NCBI RefSeq assembly: GCF_015240255.1
Contig: NZ_CP061205.1
Location: forward strand, 806,001 to 870,000
Reading direction: 5' to 3'
Origin: Kordiimonas pumila
Lineage (GTDB): Bacteria; Pseudomonadota; Alphaproteobacteria; Sphingomonadales; Kordiimonadaceae
Length of the DNA stretch: 64,000 nt
Within the stretch, counting starts at the first letter, position 1, and the number at the start of each line of letters is the position of its first letter. The notes beneath the pieces were generated by a model, which did no database searches, was not told the origin of the DNA, and saw only the letters and a program-made list of their open reading frames with translations. A program made the position numbers and the translations under genes. Below are positions 54,647 to 63,410 of this stretch, in pieces.

Positions 54647-55930
54647 TTAGAGAGAAAGCGCACTATTCAGGTCTGCTATCAGGTCGGCTGCATCCTCAAT
54701 ACCCACAGAGAGGCGCACCACATCTGGCCCAGCGCCCGCTTTTGCCTTTGCTTCGTCAGAAAGCTGCCGGTGGGTGGTAGAGGCCGGGTGAATAATAAGG
54801 CTTCTGACATCACCGATGTTTGCAAGATGCGAGAACAGTTTGGTGTTTTCCACCAGTTTTACGCCAGCCTCGAACCCGCCCTTTAAACCAAAGGTAAACA
54901 CGGCGCCCGCTCCTTTGGGGGCATATTTCTGCGCGAGGGCATGGCCCTTATCGCCCGGCAACCCCGCATAGTTCACCCAGCTAACGGCTGCATGGCCTTG
55001 CAGAAATTTAGCAACCGCCAGCGTGTTTTCCACATGGCGCTGCATGCGCAGATGCAAGGTTTCAACTCCTTGTAAAATCTGGAACGCATTCATGGGTGCA
55101 AGGCACGGCCCAAGATCGCGCAGCGATATTACCCTGACGGTGATCGCATAAGCAAAGGGGTCAAACGTGTCAGCAAAACACATGCCGTGGTAACAGGGGT
55201 TTGACTCGCTGATCTCAGGGAATTTGGCGTTGCCTTTCCATTTAAACGTGCCTGCATCTACCACAATACCCCCCAGCGATGTGCCGTGCCCGCCGAGGAA
55301 TTTGGTCATGGAATGTACCACAATATCGGCGCCGTGCTTGATAGGCTGGCACAGATACGGGGTTGCGAGCGTGTTATCCACAATTAGCGGTACGCCGCCT
55401 TTGTGCGCTGCATCTGCAATGGCGGCGATATCAACCACCACGCCGCCGGGGTTTGCAATACTTTCAATGAAAACAGCGCGGGTTTTATCGTCAATTGCAG
55501 CCGCAATACCTTCAATGTCAGCAGGGTCAACAAAGGTGACACCCCAACCCATTTTTTTAAACGAGTGCGCGAACTGGTTCATGGTGCCGCCGTATAGCTT
55601 GTTGGCAGCCACAATGTTGCAGCCCGGCTCCATAAGGGGGTGAATGGCAAGTAACTGTGCCCCGTGGCCGGATGATGCCCCAACAGCCGCCACGCCGCCC
55701 TCTAAGGCTGCAATACGTTTCTCAAGCGCATCAACCGTGGGGTTCATAATGCGGGAATAAATGTTGCCGAACGCCTTTAGGTCAAACAGGTTTGCCGCGT
55801 GGTCCACACTGTCAAAAACATAAGATGCGGTTTGGTAAATGGGTGTTACGCGCGCACCTGTTGATGGGTCTGGTTCTGCGCCCGCGTGCACGGCCTGTGT
55901 TGCAAAACCATATGTTGGTGTGTCTGTCAT
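54647..55930 (-). CDS. O-acetylhomoserine sulfhydrylase / Cys-Met PLP-dependent enzyme
   Basis: A 427-residue Cys/Met metabolism enzyme, of MetY length. GFATQAVHAGAEPDPSTGAR at the N-terminus, YSRIMNPTVDALEKRIAALE and the PLP lysine in VHSMTKFLGGHGTSLGG support the assignment. It should make homocysteine from O-acetylhomoserine and sulfide in the cytosol. No other methionine-biosynthesis gene is adjacent. Confidence 0.9.
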   Translation of the reverse strand: MTDTPTYGFATQAVHAGAEPDPSTGARVTPIYQTASYVFDSVDHAANLFDLKAFGNIYSRIMNPTVDALEKRIAALEGGVAAVGASSGHGAQLLAIHPLMEPGCNIVAANKLYGGTMNQFAHSFKKMGWGVTFVDPADIEGIAAAIDDKTRAVFIESIANPGGVVVDIAAIADAAHKGGVPLIVDNTLATPYLCQPIKHGADIVVHSMTKFLGGHGTSLGGIVVDAGTFKWKGNAKFPEISESNPCYHGMCFADTFDPFAYAITVRVISLRDLGPCLAPMNAFQILQGVETLHLRMQRHVENTLAVAKFLQGHAAVSWVNYAGLPGDKGHALAQKYAPKGAGAVFTFGLKGGFEAGVKLVENTKLFSHLANIGDVRSLIIHPASTTHRQLSDEAKAKAGAGPDVVRLSVGIEDAADLIADLNSALSL

Positions 55931-56000
55931 GATATCCCCCTAAAAGTGTTCCGGAAATGAAAGCCCATATAAAGCCAGAGTCAGCATACTCGCAACATGA

Positions 56001-56032
56001 AAAAGGCCGCGCCTGAACAGGTGCGGCCTTTT
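56001..56032 (-). terminator. Terminator of the acyl-CoA degradation operon
   Basis: AAAAGGCCGC(G)CCT pairs with AGG(T)GCGGCCTTTT, a 14-bp stem counting one G-T pair, loop GAAC. On the minus strand the T-tract follows the stem, 19 bases after the stop of the fadJ-type gene. Confidence 0.88.
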
Positions 56033-56050
56033 ACTAGGTATTTAATTTTA

Positions 56051-58267
56051 CTACGCGGCTTTGGTGAGGCGCCCGCGTGTGTCGCCTTTGCCGTAAAAGG
56101 TTTCGCCTTTGGCTGCCATATCGCGCAGCAACTTGGGCGGGGTAAAGCGCGGTCCGTAAGCTTGGGCCAGCCTGTCTGCTTCCGCCACAAATTTGGCAAC
56201 GCCGTATGTGTCAATAAAGCTGAACGGGCCGCCGGTCCACGGTGCAAAACCCCAGCCGAAGATAGCGCCGATATCGCCAGAGGAGGCATCAATCAACACG
56301 CCTTCTTCAAAGCAGCGGGCGCATTCAACAGCTTGGCGTACCAGCAGGCGGGACTGTACTTCATCCACGCTGGGTTGGTTTGCGGCCACGGGGAAATGGT
56401 CAGACAGTTCTGGCCACAGGTGCTTTTTGCTGCCGTCTTCGGGGTAGACATAGGCACCCTTGCCGTTTTTGCGGCCAAAACGCTCCAGCTCCACCACCAT
56501 TTTTTCAGCAAAAGCGTCTGCGGGGCTGGCTACATATTTGTCGCCCAGCGCCTTTTTGGTTGCGATACCAATTTTGTAGCCAAGGTCGATCGCTACTTCG
56601 TCGCCCACGGCCAAGGGGCCAACCGGCATACCGCTCATTTTGCCGACATTTTCGATCAGCGCTGGTTTGACGCCTTCTTGCACCATGGCGTACCCTTCTG
56701 ACACATAAGTGCCAAAACAGCGGCTGGTATAGAAGCCCCGACTATCGTTCACCACAATCGGTGTTTTCTTGATCTGGCTTACATAATCAAGCGCAAGCGC
56801 AAGGGTCTCGTCGTCTGTTTTTTCACCCATGATAATTTCAACCAGCGGCATTTTATCAACGGGCGAGAAGAAATGAATGCCGATAAACTGGTGCGGGCGG
56901 GTGAAGTTTTTGGCAAGGCCTGTGATCGGCAGGGTGGAGGTGTTACTGGCGAACACCACATCCTTGCCGATAACGGCTTCGGTTTTCTGCGTTACGTCGC
57001 GCTTCACTTCGTCAGCCTCGAACACGGCTTCGATAATAAGGTCGCAGTCTTTAAGGTCAGCATAATCCGATGTGGTGTGAATGCGCGACAGAAGCGCTTC
57101 GCCCTTTTCCTTTGTTACCTTGCTGCGGCTAACGCCGGTTTCTACAAGCTTACGGGAATAATCTTTGCCTTTTTCGGCTGCTGCCGCGTCGCGGTCTAGA
57201 AGCACCACATCCATCCCTGCTTTAGCAGACACATAAGCTACGCCCGCGCCCATCAGGCCCGCGCCCAGCATGCCAAGGCGCTTCACGGTTTTGCGCTCAA
57301 AGCCTTTTGGCCGCAGCGAGCCTTTTTCAACGGCCTGCTTGTTAATAAACAGGCTGCGGATCATGTTGCCGGCCACTGGGCCAGATAGCAGCTTGAGGAA
57401 ATATTTGCTTTCGATTCGGATGGCGGTGTCAAAATCAACAATGCCGCCCTCATAAAGGCAGGAAAGTACGGCTTCAATCGCCGGGTAGTTATGCTGGGTT
57501 TGCTTTTGCGCCATCGCGTTCGCGCCGATAAAGGTTTGCACAGCAGCGGGGTTCATGGCGCCAGCGCCGCCGGGGTATTTAAAGCCTTTTTTATCCCACG
57601 GCGCGATGGCAGAAGATGTTTTCTTTACCCATTCTTTTGCTTTTGTAACCACATCAGCAAGAGGTGCCACTTCGTTCACGATACCAAGGCCAGCCGCTGT
57701 CATTGGGTTAAAGGGTTTACCGGTTGTAATGGCTTGCGCTGCTGCCTGAATGCCAATAAGGCGTGGCAGGCGCTGTGTGCCGCCGCCGCCCGGCAATAAG
57801 CCCACTTGGCTTTCTGGTAGACCAAGCTGAATGCGCGGGTCATCGGCTACCACACGGTAATGGCAAGCCAGCACAAGCTCAAGCCCGCCACCAAGGGCAA
57901 GACCATTAATGGCGGCTGCAAATGGTTTGGTGCCTTCTATTGCCAACACTTTTGGCGCCTTGCCGCCGGTTTCCATTTTGCGAAATAGTTTGTTAAGGGC
58001 AAAGGCGCCTGCGAACTTTTCTTCTAAAGTCGCACCCTTGCCAGACTGGCTGCCGAGCATATTAAGGTCAGCGCCTGCAAGGAAGGTTGATTTACCAGAG
58101 GTAATGACCGCGCCTTTCACGGCATCATCGGCCAGAATTTTGTCAACGCAGGTATCAAGGTCTTTGATAAGTTGTTCGTTGAACACATTCATGCTGGCGC
58201 CCGGTAGGTCAATGGTCAGAAGGGCGATACCGTCAGCATCTGTTTCATAGCGAATTGTATCAGTCAT
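56051..58267 (-). CDS. fadJ: Bifunctional enoyl-CoA hydratase/3-hydroxyacyl-CoA dehydrogenase
   Basis: A 738-residue FadB/FadJ-type enzyme from ATG 58267 (GGGGAG upstream); a longer frame from 58387 overlaps the thiolase gene and is discounted. Residues about 1-190 form the hydratase (STFLAGADLNMLG; LALGGGLELVLACHYRV). The NAD site starts near residue 320 (GAGLMGAGVAYVSAKAGMDV), then the dehydrogenase with HFFSPVDKMPLVEII. It performs steps 2 and 3 of beta-oxidation. It is the last gene of the operon. Confidence 0.94.
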   Translation of the reverse strand: MTDTIRYETDADGIALLTIDLPGASMNVFNEQLIKDLDTCVDKILADDAVKGAVITSGKSTFLAGADLNMLGSQSGKGATLEEKFAGAFALNKLFRKMETGGKAPKVLAIEGTKPFAAAINGLALGGGLELVLACHYRVVADDPRIQLGLPESQVGLLPGGGGTQRLPRLIGIQAAAQAITTGKPFNPMTAAGLGIVNEVAPLADVVTKAKEWVKKTSSAIAPWDKKGFKYPGGAGAMNPAAVQTFIGANAMAQKQTQHNYPAIEAVLSCLYEGGIVDFDTAIRIESKYFLKLLSGPVAGNMIRSLFINKQAVEKGSLRPKGFERKTVKRLGMLGAGLMGAGVAYVSAKAGMDVVLLDRDAAAAEKGKDYSRKLVETGVSRSKVTKEKGEALLSRIHTTSDYADLKDCDLIIEAVFEADEVKRDVTQKTEAVIGKDVVFASNTSTLPITGLAKNFTRPHQFIGIHFFSPVDKMPLVEIIMGEKTDDETLALALDYVSQIKKTPIVVNDSRGFYTSRCFGTYVSEGYAMVQEGVKPALIENVGKMSGMPVGPLAVGDEVAIDLGYKIGIATKKALGDKYVASPADAFAEKMVVELERFGRKNGKGAYVYPEDGSKKHLWPELSDHFPVAANQPSVDEVQSRLLVRQAVECARCFEEGVLIDASSGDIGAIFGWGFAPWTGGPFSFIDTYGVAKFVAEADRLAQAYGPRFTPPKLLRDMAAKGETFYGKGDTRGRLTKAA

Positions 58268-58280
58268 AATATGTCTCCCC

Positions 58281-59486
58281 TTACACACGTTCAATGATGG
58301 TGGCTGTACCCATGCCTGCACCAATGCAGAGCGTGGCAAGCGCGGTGGATTTACCGCTACGCTCAAGCTCGTCAAGCACAGTACCAAGGATCATGGCGCC
58401 CGTTGCACCCAGCGGGTGCCCAAGGGCGATCGAGCCGCCGTTTACGTTCATCACACTGTGGTCAACATTCAGGGCATCCATAAAGCGCAGCACAACAGCG
58501 GCGAAGGCTTCGTTCAGTTCCCAAAGGTCAATGTCAGAGGTGCTCATGCCCGCGCGCTTCAGGGCCTTTTCTGCGGCAAAGCTGGGGCCGGTTAGCATGA
58601 TAGTGGGTTCTGACCCGATAGAAGCCATTGACCGAATGCGGGCGCGGGGCTTTAGGCCAAGCTTTTTGCCCATTTCCTTGGTGCCAACCAGAACAGCGGC
58701 AGCGCCGTCCACAATACCAGACGAGTTGCCAGCATGGTGCACATGGTTGATCGCCTCAAATTCCGGGTATTTCTGAAGCGCAACATTATCGAAGCCAATT
58801 TCACCCATCTGGCTAAAAGCAGGCCGTAAGCCACCAAGCGACTGCATGGTGGTTTCTGGCCGGATATACTCGTCGTGATCCAGCACGGTCATGCCGATAA
58901 CATCTTTCACGGGCACAATGGATTTTGAAAAGCGCTTTTCATCCCATGATTTTTTAGCGCGTTTCTGGCTTTCAACGGCGTAGGCGTCTACATCGTCGCG
59001 GCTATAGCCATATTTGGTGGCGATCAGGTCTGCCGAGACACCCTGCGGTACAAAGTAGGTGTGGAAGGCAACAGCGGGATCAACCGGCCACGCGCCGCCG
59101 TCAGAGCCCATCGGTACCCGGCTCATGCTTTCAACACCGCCGCCGATCGCCATATCTGTTTCACCGGCCATAACCTTGGCGGCTGCAATGTTCACAGCTT
59201 CAAGGCCAGAGGCGCAGAAACGGTTTACCTGAAAGCCTGCGGTGGTCTCGGCGTAGCCTGCGTTAATGGCCGCAACACGGGCAATATCTGCGCCTTGTTC
59301 ACCAACTGGTGATACGCAGCCAAAAACAACGTCTTCCACATAGCTGGTGTCAAGGTCGTTACGGTCCCGCACGGCTTCCAGCACTTGGGTGCCAAGCTGA
59401 ATGGGCGTTATTTCATGAAGCGAGCCGTCACTGCGACCACGGCCTCGCGGCGTTCTAACAGCATCATAAATGTAAGCTTCGGTCAT
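58281..59486 (-). CDS. Acetyl-CoA acyltransferase (thiolase)
   Basis: A 401-residue thiolase. The nucleophilic Cys is in NRFCASGLEAVNIA, the activating His in GGSIALGHPLGATGA, and the second Cys in TLCIGAGMGTATII. It releases acetyl-CoA in the last step of beta-oxidation, or works in the synthetic direction. Spacing to its neighbours is 13 and 19 bases, so it is in one operon with the fadJ-type enzyme and the acyl-CoA dehydrogenase. Confidence 0.94.
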   Translation of the reverse strand: MTEAYIYDAVRTPRGRGRSDGSLHEITPIQLGTQVLEAVRDRNDLDTSYVEDVVFGCVSPVGEQGADIARVAAINAGYAETTAGFQVNRFCASGLEAVNIAAAKVMAGETDMAIGGGVESMSRVPMGSDGGAWPVDPAVAFHTYFVPQGVSADLIATKYGYSRDDVDAYAVESQKRAKKSWDEKRFSKSIVPVKDVIGMTVLDHDEYIRPETTMQSLGGLRPAFSQMGEIGFDNVALQKYPEFEAINHVHHAGNSSGIVDGAAAVLVGTKEMGKKLGLKPRARIRSMASIGSEPTIMLTGPSFAAEKALKRAGMSTSDIDLWELNEAFAAVVLRFMDALNVDHSVMNVNGGSIALGHPLGATGAMILGTVLDELERSGKSTALATLCIGAGMGTATIIERV

Positions 59487-59505
59487 CGTGTTATCCCCTC
59501 AAGAA

Positions 59506-61299
59506 TTAAAAGTTTGCTGCATCAAGCGCCATAACATCGGCTGAACCTGCTTCAATTTCTGCAAGCAGCGCTTTTGTCTCTGGCAGGCGGCGTTTCATGT
59601 AATACCGGCCGGTTGCAAGCTTGTTCTCATAGAATGTAGCGTCGTCAGACCCTTCTTCCAGTTTTTCAACAGAAGTTTTTGCCATCTCAAGCCACTGAAG
59701 CCCAATAAGCACATGGCCAAACAGGTGCATGTACGGTGTGGAGGCAGCACCAGCGTTATCAGGGTTTTGCATGGCGTTCTGCATCAGCCACATGGTGGCG
59801 GTTTGCAAATCGGCGGAGGCTTTCTCAAGCGGGCCAGTGAAATCAGCCAGTTTTTCGTTTGTCTTGCAGTCAGCAACAATGGTCATGACATGCTTGAAAA
59901 AGCGCTGAACTGCCCGGCCACCATTTGCAGGCAACTTGCGGCCCACAAGATCAAGCGCCTGAATACCGTTCGCACCCTCGTAAATTTGGGTGATGCGGGC
60001 ATCGCGGACAAATTGTTCCATGCCCCATTCCTGAATATAGCCGTGGCCACCGTAAACCTGCTGCGAACTGGCGGCATATTCAAAGCCGCGGTCCGTGAAC
60101 ACACCTTTCATCACAGGTGTTAAAAGGCCAACGATATCATCTGCCCACTCGCGCTGTTTTTCAGATTCACTGCCGTGTGACAGGTCAACCAGCATTGCGC
60201 ACCAGAAAGCGGCGGCGCGTGCGCCTTCATTGAAGGATTTGGCGTTCAGGAGGTTCCGGCGCACATCGGGGTGCACGATAATCGGGTCTGCGGCTTTGTC
60301 TGGTGCTTTGGGGCCAGAAAGCGAGCGACCCTGAATACGGTCTTTCGCATAATCAACCGCGTTTTGGTATGCGACTTCAGACTGGCCGTAGCCTTGCACT
60401 GCCACGCCGAGACGGGCGGCGTTCATCATAATAAACATGGACCTGAGGCCCTTGTGAGGTTCGCCGATCAGGAAGCCTTTGGCACCGTCATAATTCAGCA
60501 CACAGGTAGAGTTGGCATGAATGCCCATTTTTTCTTCAATAGAGCCACAAAGAACAGCGTTACGCTCGCCGAGCGAGCCGTCATCGTTCACAAGGAACTT
60601 GGGCACAATAAACAGTGAGATACCTTTCACACCTTTTGGCGCATCCGGCAGGCGTGCAAGCACAAGGTGAATAATATTGTCGGCTAGGTCGTGCTCACCC
60701 GCTGAGATAAAAATTTTACTGCCTGTTATCGCGTATGAACCATCATCGTTTGGTTCTGCTTTGGTGCGCAGCATGCCAAGGTCTGTGCCACAGTGTGCCT
60801 CGGTCAGGTTCATGGTGCCTGTCCATTCACCCGATATCATTTTAGGCAAGTATGTTTGTTTTTGCTCGTCTGTACCGTCAATGGTGATGGCCGCGCGGGC
60901 ACCGGCTGATAGGCCTGGATACATGGCAAAAGCCATATTGGCCGACACCATCATTTCTTCCATGGCAAAGCCAATCACATGGGGCAGGCCTTGTCCGCCG
61001 TATTTGGGGTCGTCTGTTAAGCTGCCCCAGCCGCCTTCAGTAAATTTTTGATACGCTTCCTTGAAGCCTTTTGGCGTTGTAACTGAACTATCATCATGGC
61101 GCGTACAGCCTTCCTGGTCGCCAGAATGGTTGAGCGGGGCAAGTTCGTTTTCACAGATTTTTGCGCCTTCTTCGAGAATGGCAGCAATCAGGTCTGGCGT
61201 TGCTTCAGAGAAAACTGGCAGATTGGAATATTTACCAATATTCAGCACCTCGTTTATGATAAAGTTCATATCCTTGGTTGGGGCGCGGTATGTAGGCAT
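59506..61299 (-). CDS. Acyl-CoA dehydrogenase
   Basis: A 597-residue flavoprotein of the long acyl-CoA dehydrogenase type with an extra C-terminal domain. FAD/substrate segments: MNLTEAHCGTDLGMLRTKA, KIFISAGEHDL and the catalytic region QVYGGHGYIQEWGMEQFVRD followed by IYEGANGIQALDLVGRKL. It oxidises acyl-CoA to enoyl-CoA, passing electrons to ETF. The ATG at 61299 has AAGGAC upstream. It follows the MerR gene by 53 bases. Confidence 0.94.
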   Translation of the reverse strand: MPTYRAPTKDMNFIINEVLNIGKYSNLPVFSEATPDLIAAILEEGAKICENELAPLNHSGDQEGCTRHDDSSVTTPKGFKEAYQKFTEGGWGSLTDDPKYGGQGLPHVIGFAMEEMMVSANMAFAMYPGLSAGARAAITIDGTDEQKQTYLPKMISGEWTGTMNLTEAHCGTDLGMLRTKAEPNDDGSYAITGSKIFISAGEHDLADNIIHLVLARLPDAPKGVKGISLFIVPKFLVNDDGSLGERNAVLCGSIEEKMGIHANSTCVLNYDGAKGFLIGEPHKGLRSMFIMMNAARLGVAVQGYGQSEVAYQNAVDYAKDRIQGRSLSGPKAPDKAADPIIVHPDVRRNLLNAKSFNEGARAAAFWCAMLVDLSHGSESEKQREWADDIVGLLTPVMKGVFTDRGFEYAASSQQVYGGHGYIQEWGMEQFVRDARITQIYEGANGIQALDLVGRKLPANGGRAVQRFFKHVMTIVADCKTNEKLADFTGPLEKASADLQTATMWLMQNAMQNPDNAGAASTPYMHLFGHVLIGLQWLEMAKTSVEKLEEGSDDATFYENKLATGRYYMKRRLPETKALLAEIEAGSADVMALDAANF

Positions 61300-61352
61300 A
61301 TTTCATGTCCTTCGTTTAAGTATTTCTGAATTAAGCTATGCGTGAAACTGTT

Positions 61353-61796
61353 TTACGGGGCGTAATTTCTGATTGGTTCGCCGGTGTCTTCCCGAATCCA
61401 GCGGCCGGTTTTCTCACACCGTTTCAAGTTCATCAGTGTGTCACAGAATTCTTGCAACTCGTCGATTGTGGCGTTTATGTCGTCGCGCTGGTTTTCAAGC
61501 GCTTTAATACGGTCCGTGCAGCGGCTTATTGTTACGGCACGTTGTTTTTCCCGGCCGTCCCCCTGACCGTACAGGTCAAGCATCTCGCCAATTTCCTGCA
61601 GAGAAAAGCCTACACGTTTACCGCGTAGAATCCAGGCAAGCCGTGCGCGGTCTTTTGTGTGGTAAATTCGGGTCTGGCCTTGACGCAGAGGGGACAACAA
61701 GCCTTGGTCTTCATAATGTCTGAGGGTACGCGGCGTAACATTATATTCGCGCGAAAGTTCATTAATAGAATAAGTTATTAACTCTTTATCAGGCAT
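61353..61796 (-). CDS. MerR-family regulator, LiuR-like
   Basis: A 147-residue regulator from ATG 61796. The winged helix is SINELSREYNVTPRTLRHYE followed by DQGLLSPLRQGQTRIY, then a dimerisation coiled coil (RIKALENQRDDINATIDELQ). The two C-terminal cysteines are not in a metal-sensor arrangement. LiuR/MerR regulators of this form control branched-chain amino-acid or fatty-acid degradation and respond to acyl-CoA-linked metabolites. An operator-like repeat lies upstream, and the degradation genes follow in the same operon. Confidence 0.88.
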   Translation of the reverse strand: MPDKELITYSINELSREYNVTPRTLRHYEDQGLLSPLRQGQTRIYHTKDRARLAWILRGKRVGFSLQEIGEMLDLYGQGDGREKQRAVTISRCTDRIKALENQRDDINATIDELQEFCDTLMNLKRCEKTGRWIREDTGEPIRNYAP

Positions 61797-61830
61797 AGTT
61801 AATGCTTCCCCAGTTCGAGAGAAATCATAA

Positions 61831-61852
61831 TTAACGTTAACGTAAACGTCAA
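61831..61852. promoter_or_regulatory. LiuR-type operator upstream of the merR gene
   Basis: Overlapping palindromes TTAACGTTAA and ACGTTAACGT form three ACG repeats spaced 6 bases apart (from 61834, 61840 and 61846), ending CGTAAACGTC. It lies 35-56 bases upstream of the MerR start. LiuR regulators are known to bind ACGT-rich palindromes in proteobacteria; the match to this site is made by eye. Confidence 0.6.
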
Positions 61853-61986
61853 TACTTGCTATGGCGTAAGTTGCTACCTGCATGAAATTGCACTATATTT
61901 TACAAATATGGCATCTATGCAGCAGGTAAGCTATAATAGAAAAAACGGGGGTTTTTCGCGCGACTCGGCGTATGGGGAGATAAAAC

Positions 61987-62355
61987 ATGGCACCAAAATT
62001 TGACAGTTTCAGCGAGTTTTTCCCATATTATTTATCGGAACATTCGCTACCGGTGTGTCGGGCTTTGCATTATATTGGCACCAGCCTTGGAACTGTCATT
62101 ATGCTTTATGCTCTTTTGAGTCAAAAATGGTGGTTGCTGCTTTTATTCCCTGTTGTGGGCTATGGTTTTGCATGGGTTGGCCATTATGTGTTTGAGAAAA
62201 ACCGCCCTGCGACTTTTGATTACACATGGTGGTCGCTGCTTGGTGATTACAAAATGTTTAGCTTGTGGGTCACAGGCCGGATTGGCCCTGCGATGGAAGA
62301 TGCACTTGCTAAATATGGCCGGCGTAATAGCAAAGGTGCTTCCGGCGCAGCATAA
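61987..62355 (+). CDS. Mpo1/DUF962-family membrane protein
   Basis: A 122-residue protein with LPVCRALHYIGTSLGTV and GYGFAWVGHYVFEKNRPATF, the iron-binding histidine motifs of the Mpo1 (2-hydroxy fatty acid dioxygenase) family, and two to three helices. In yeast the relative shortens 2-hydroxy fatty acids; bacterial members are largely unstudied. It lies at the end of the fatty-acid region but on the opposite strand. Confidence 0.85.
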   Translation: MAPKFDSFSEFFPYYLSEHSLPVCRALHYIGTSLGTVIMLYALLSQKWWLLLLFPVVGYGFAWVGHYVFEKNRPATFDYTWWSLLGDYKMFSLWVTGRIGPAMEDALAKYGRRNSKGASGAA

Positions 62356-62468
62356 TGACAGGGAACGTGCCGCTATTATTGCAATTTGTTTCAACATTCG
62401 TTACCACTGAAAGAGAGGGGATGTCAGCCCCTGACTTTATCGGCCCCTTTTGTCTGGATCAGTCATAA

Positions 62469-63410
62469 ATGCCACTTTATTTACCGATCGCCGAACTCTC
62501 TATGAATATATTTCTAGTGATTGGTATGGGCGCGATTGTTGGCTTCTTATCGGGCATGTTTGGGGTGGGCGGTGGCTTTTTGATGGCGCCGCTTTTAATT
62601 TTTGTAGGGATTCCGCCTGCGGTTGCTGTGGCGACCCAGTCTAACCAGATCACCGCCGCTTCTGTTACGGGTGCACTTGCGCATTATAGGCGACAAGGCA
62701 TCGATTTTAAGATGGGCACCGTTTTAATTGTTGGCGGTGCTGTTGGGTCATTTTTTGGAGCGCAGGTTTTTACGTATCTGAGGGGACTTGGGCAGGTCGA
62801 TCTCATGATTGCCCTTGCTTATGTAATGTTCCTTGGCTTGGTTGGCGGCCTTATGTTCTGGGAAAGTGTGCGCGCAATCCTGCGGCAATATCGGGGTTAT
62901 GTAGCGCCAAAAGGCCCGAGGGAGGACCGCCATAAAGCGTGGATCCATGCGCTACCCTTTAAAATGCGATTCCGGAAATCTCGGCTTTATATATCTGTTC
63001 TGTTGCCACTTGCAATTGGCACTCTTGTGGGGCTTTTGTCGGCCATTATGGGCGTTGGCGGTGGCTTTATTATGCTGCCAGCCATGATCTATCTGTTAGG
63101 AATGCCAACCAATGTGGTGATTGGTACCTCGCTGTTTCAGATTATTTTTGTAACAGCTCTAACAACTATTTTTCATTCGGTCAGTAGCCAGACAGTTGAT
63201 ATTTTTCTGGCGATCCTGCTGTTGATAGGTGGTGTTTTTGGGGCACAGATGGGCGCGCAGGTTGGCATGAAAATGAAAGGCGAGCATTTGCGCGCCTTGC
63301 TCGCGCTGCTTGTTCTCGTGGTCTGTGCTAAAATGGGCTACGGCCTGATTGTGGAACCAGATGAGCTATATAGTGTATCGCCGGTTGATGCAAACGGTGA
63401 GGCATCTTGA
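62469..63410 (+). CDS. TauE/SafE family sulfite/organosulfonate exporter
   Basis: A 313-residue protein with eight to nine helices in two repeats, each beginning with a glycine-rich segment: GFLSGMFGVGGGFLMAPLLI and GLLSAIMGVGGGFIMLPAMI. These are the signature of the TauE/SafE (DUF81) family, which exports sulfite, sulfoacetate or similar anions. It overlaps the next gene by one base (TGATG), which supports a functional pair. Confidence 0.92.
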   Translation: MPLYLPIAELSMNIFLVIGMGAIVGFLSGMFGVGGGFLMAPLLIFVGIPPAVAVATQSNQITAASVTGALAHYRRQGIDFKMGTVLIVGGAVGSFFGAQVFTYLRGLGQVDLMIALAYVMFLGLVGGLMFWESVRAILRQYRGYVAPKGPREDRHKAWIHALPFKMRFRKSRLYISVLLPLAIGTLVGLLSAIMGVGGGFIMLPAMIYLLGMPTNVVIGTSLFQIIFVTALTTIFHSVSSQTVDIFLAILLLIGGVFGAQMGAQVGMKMKGEHLRALLALLVLVVCAKMGYGLIVEPDELYSVSPVDANGEAS

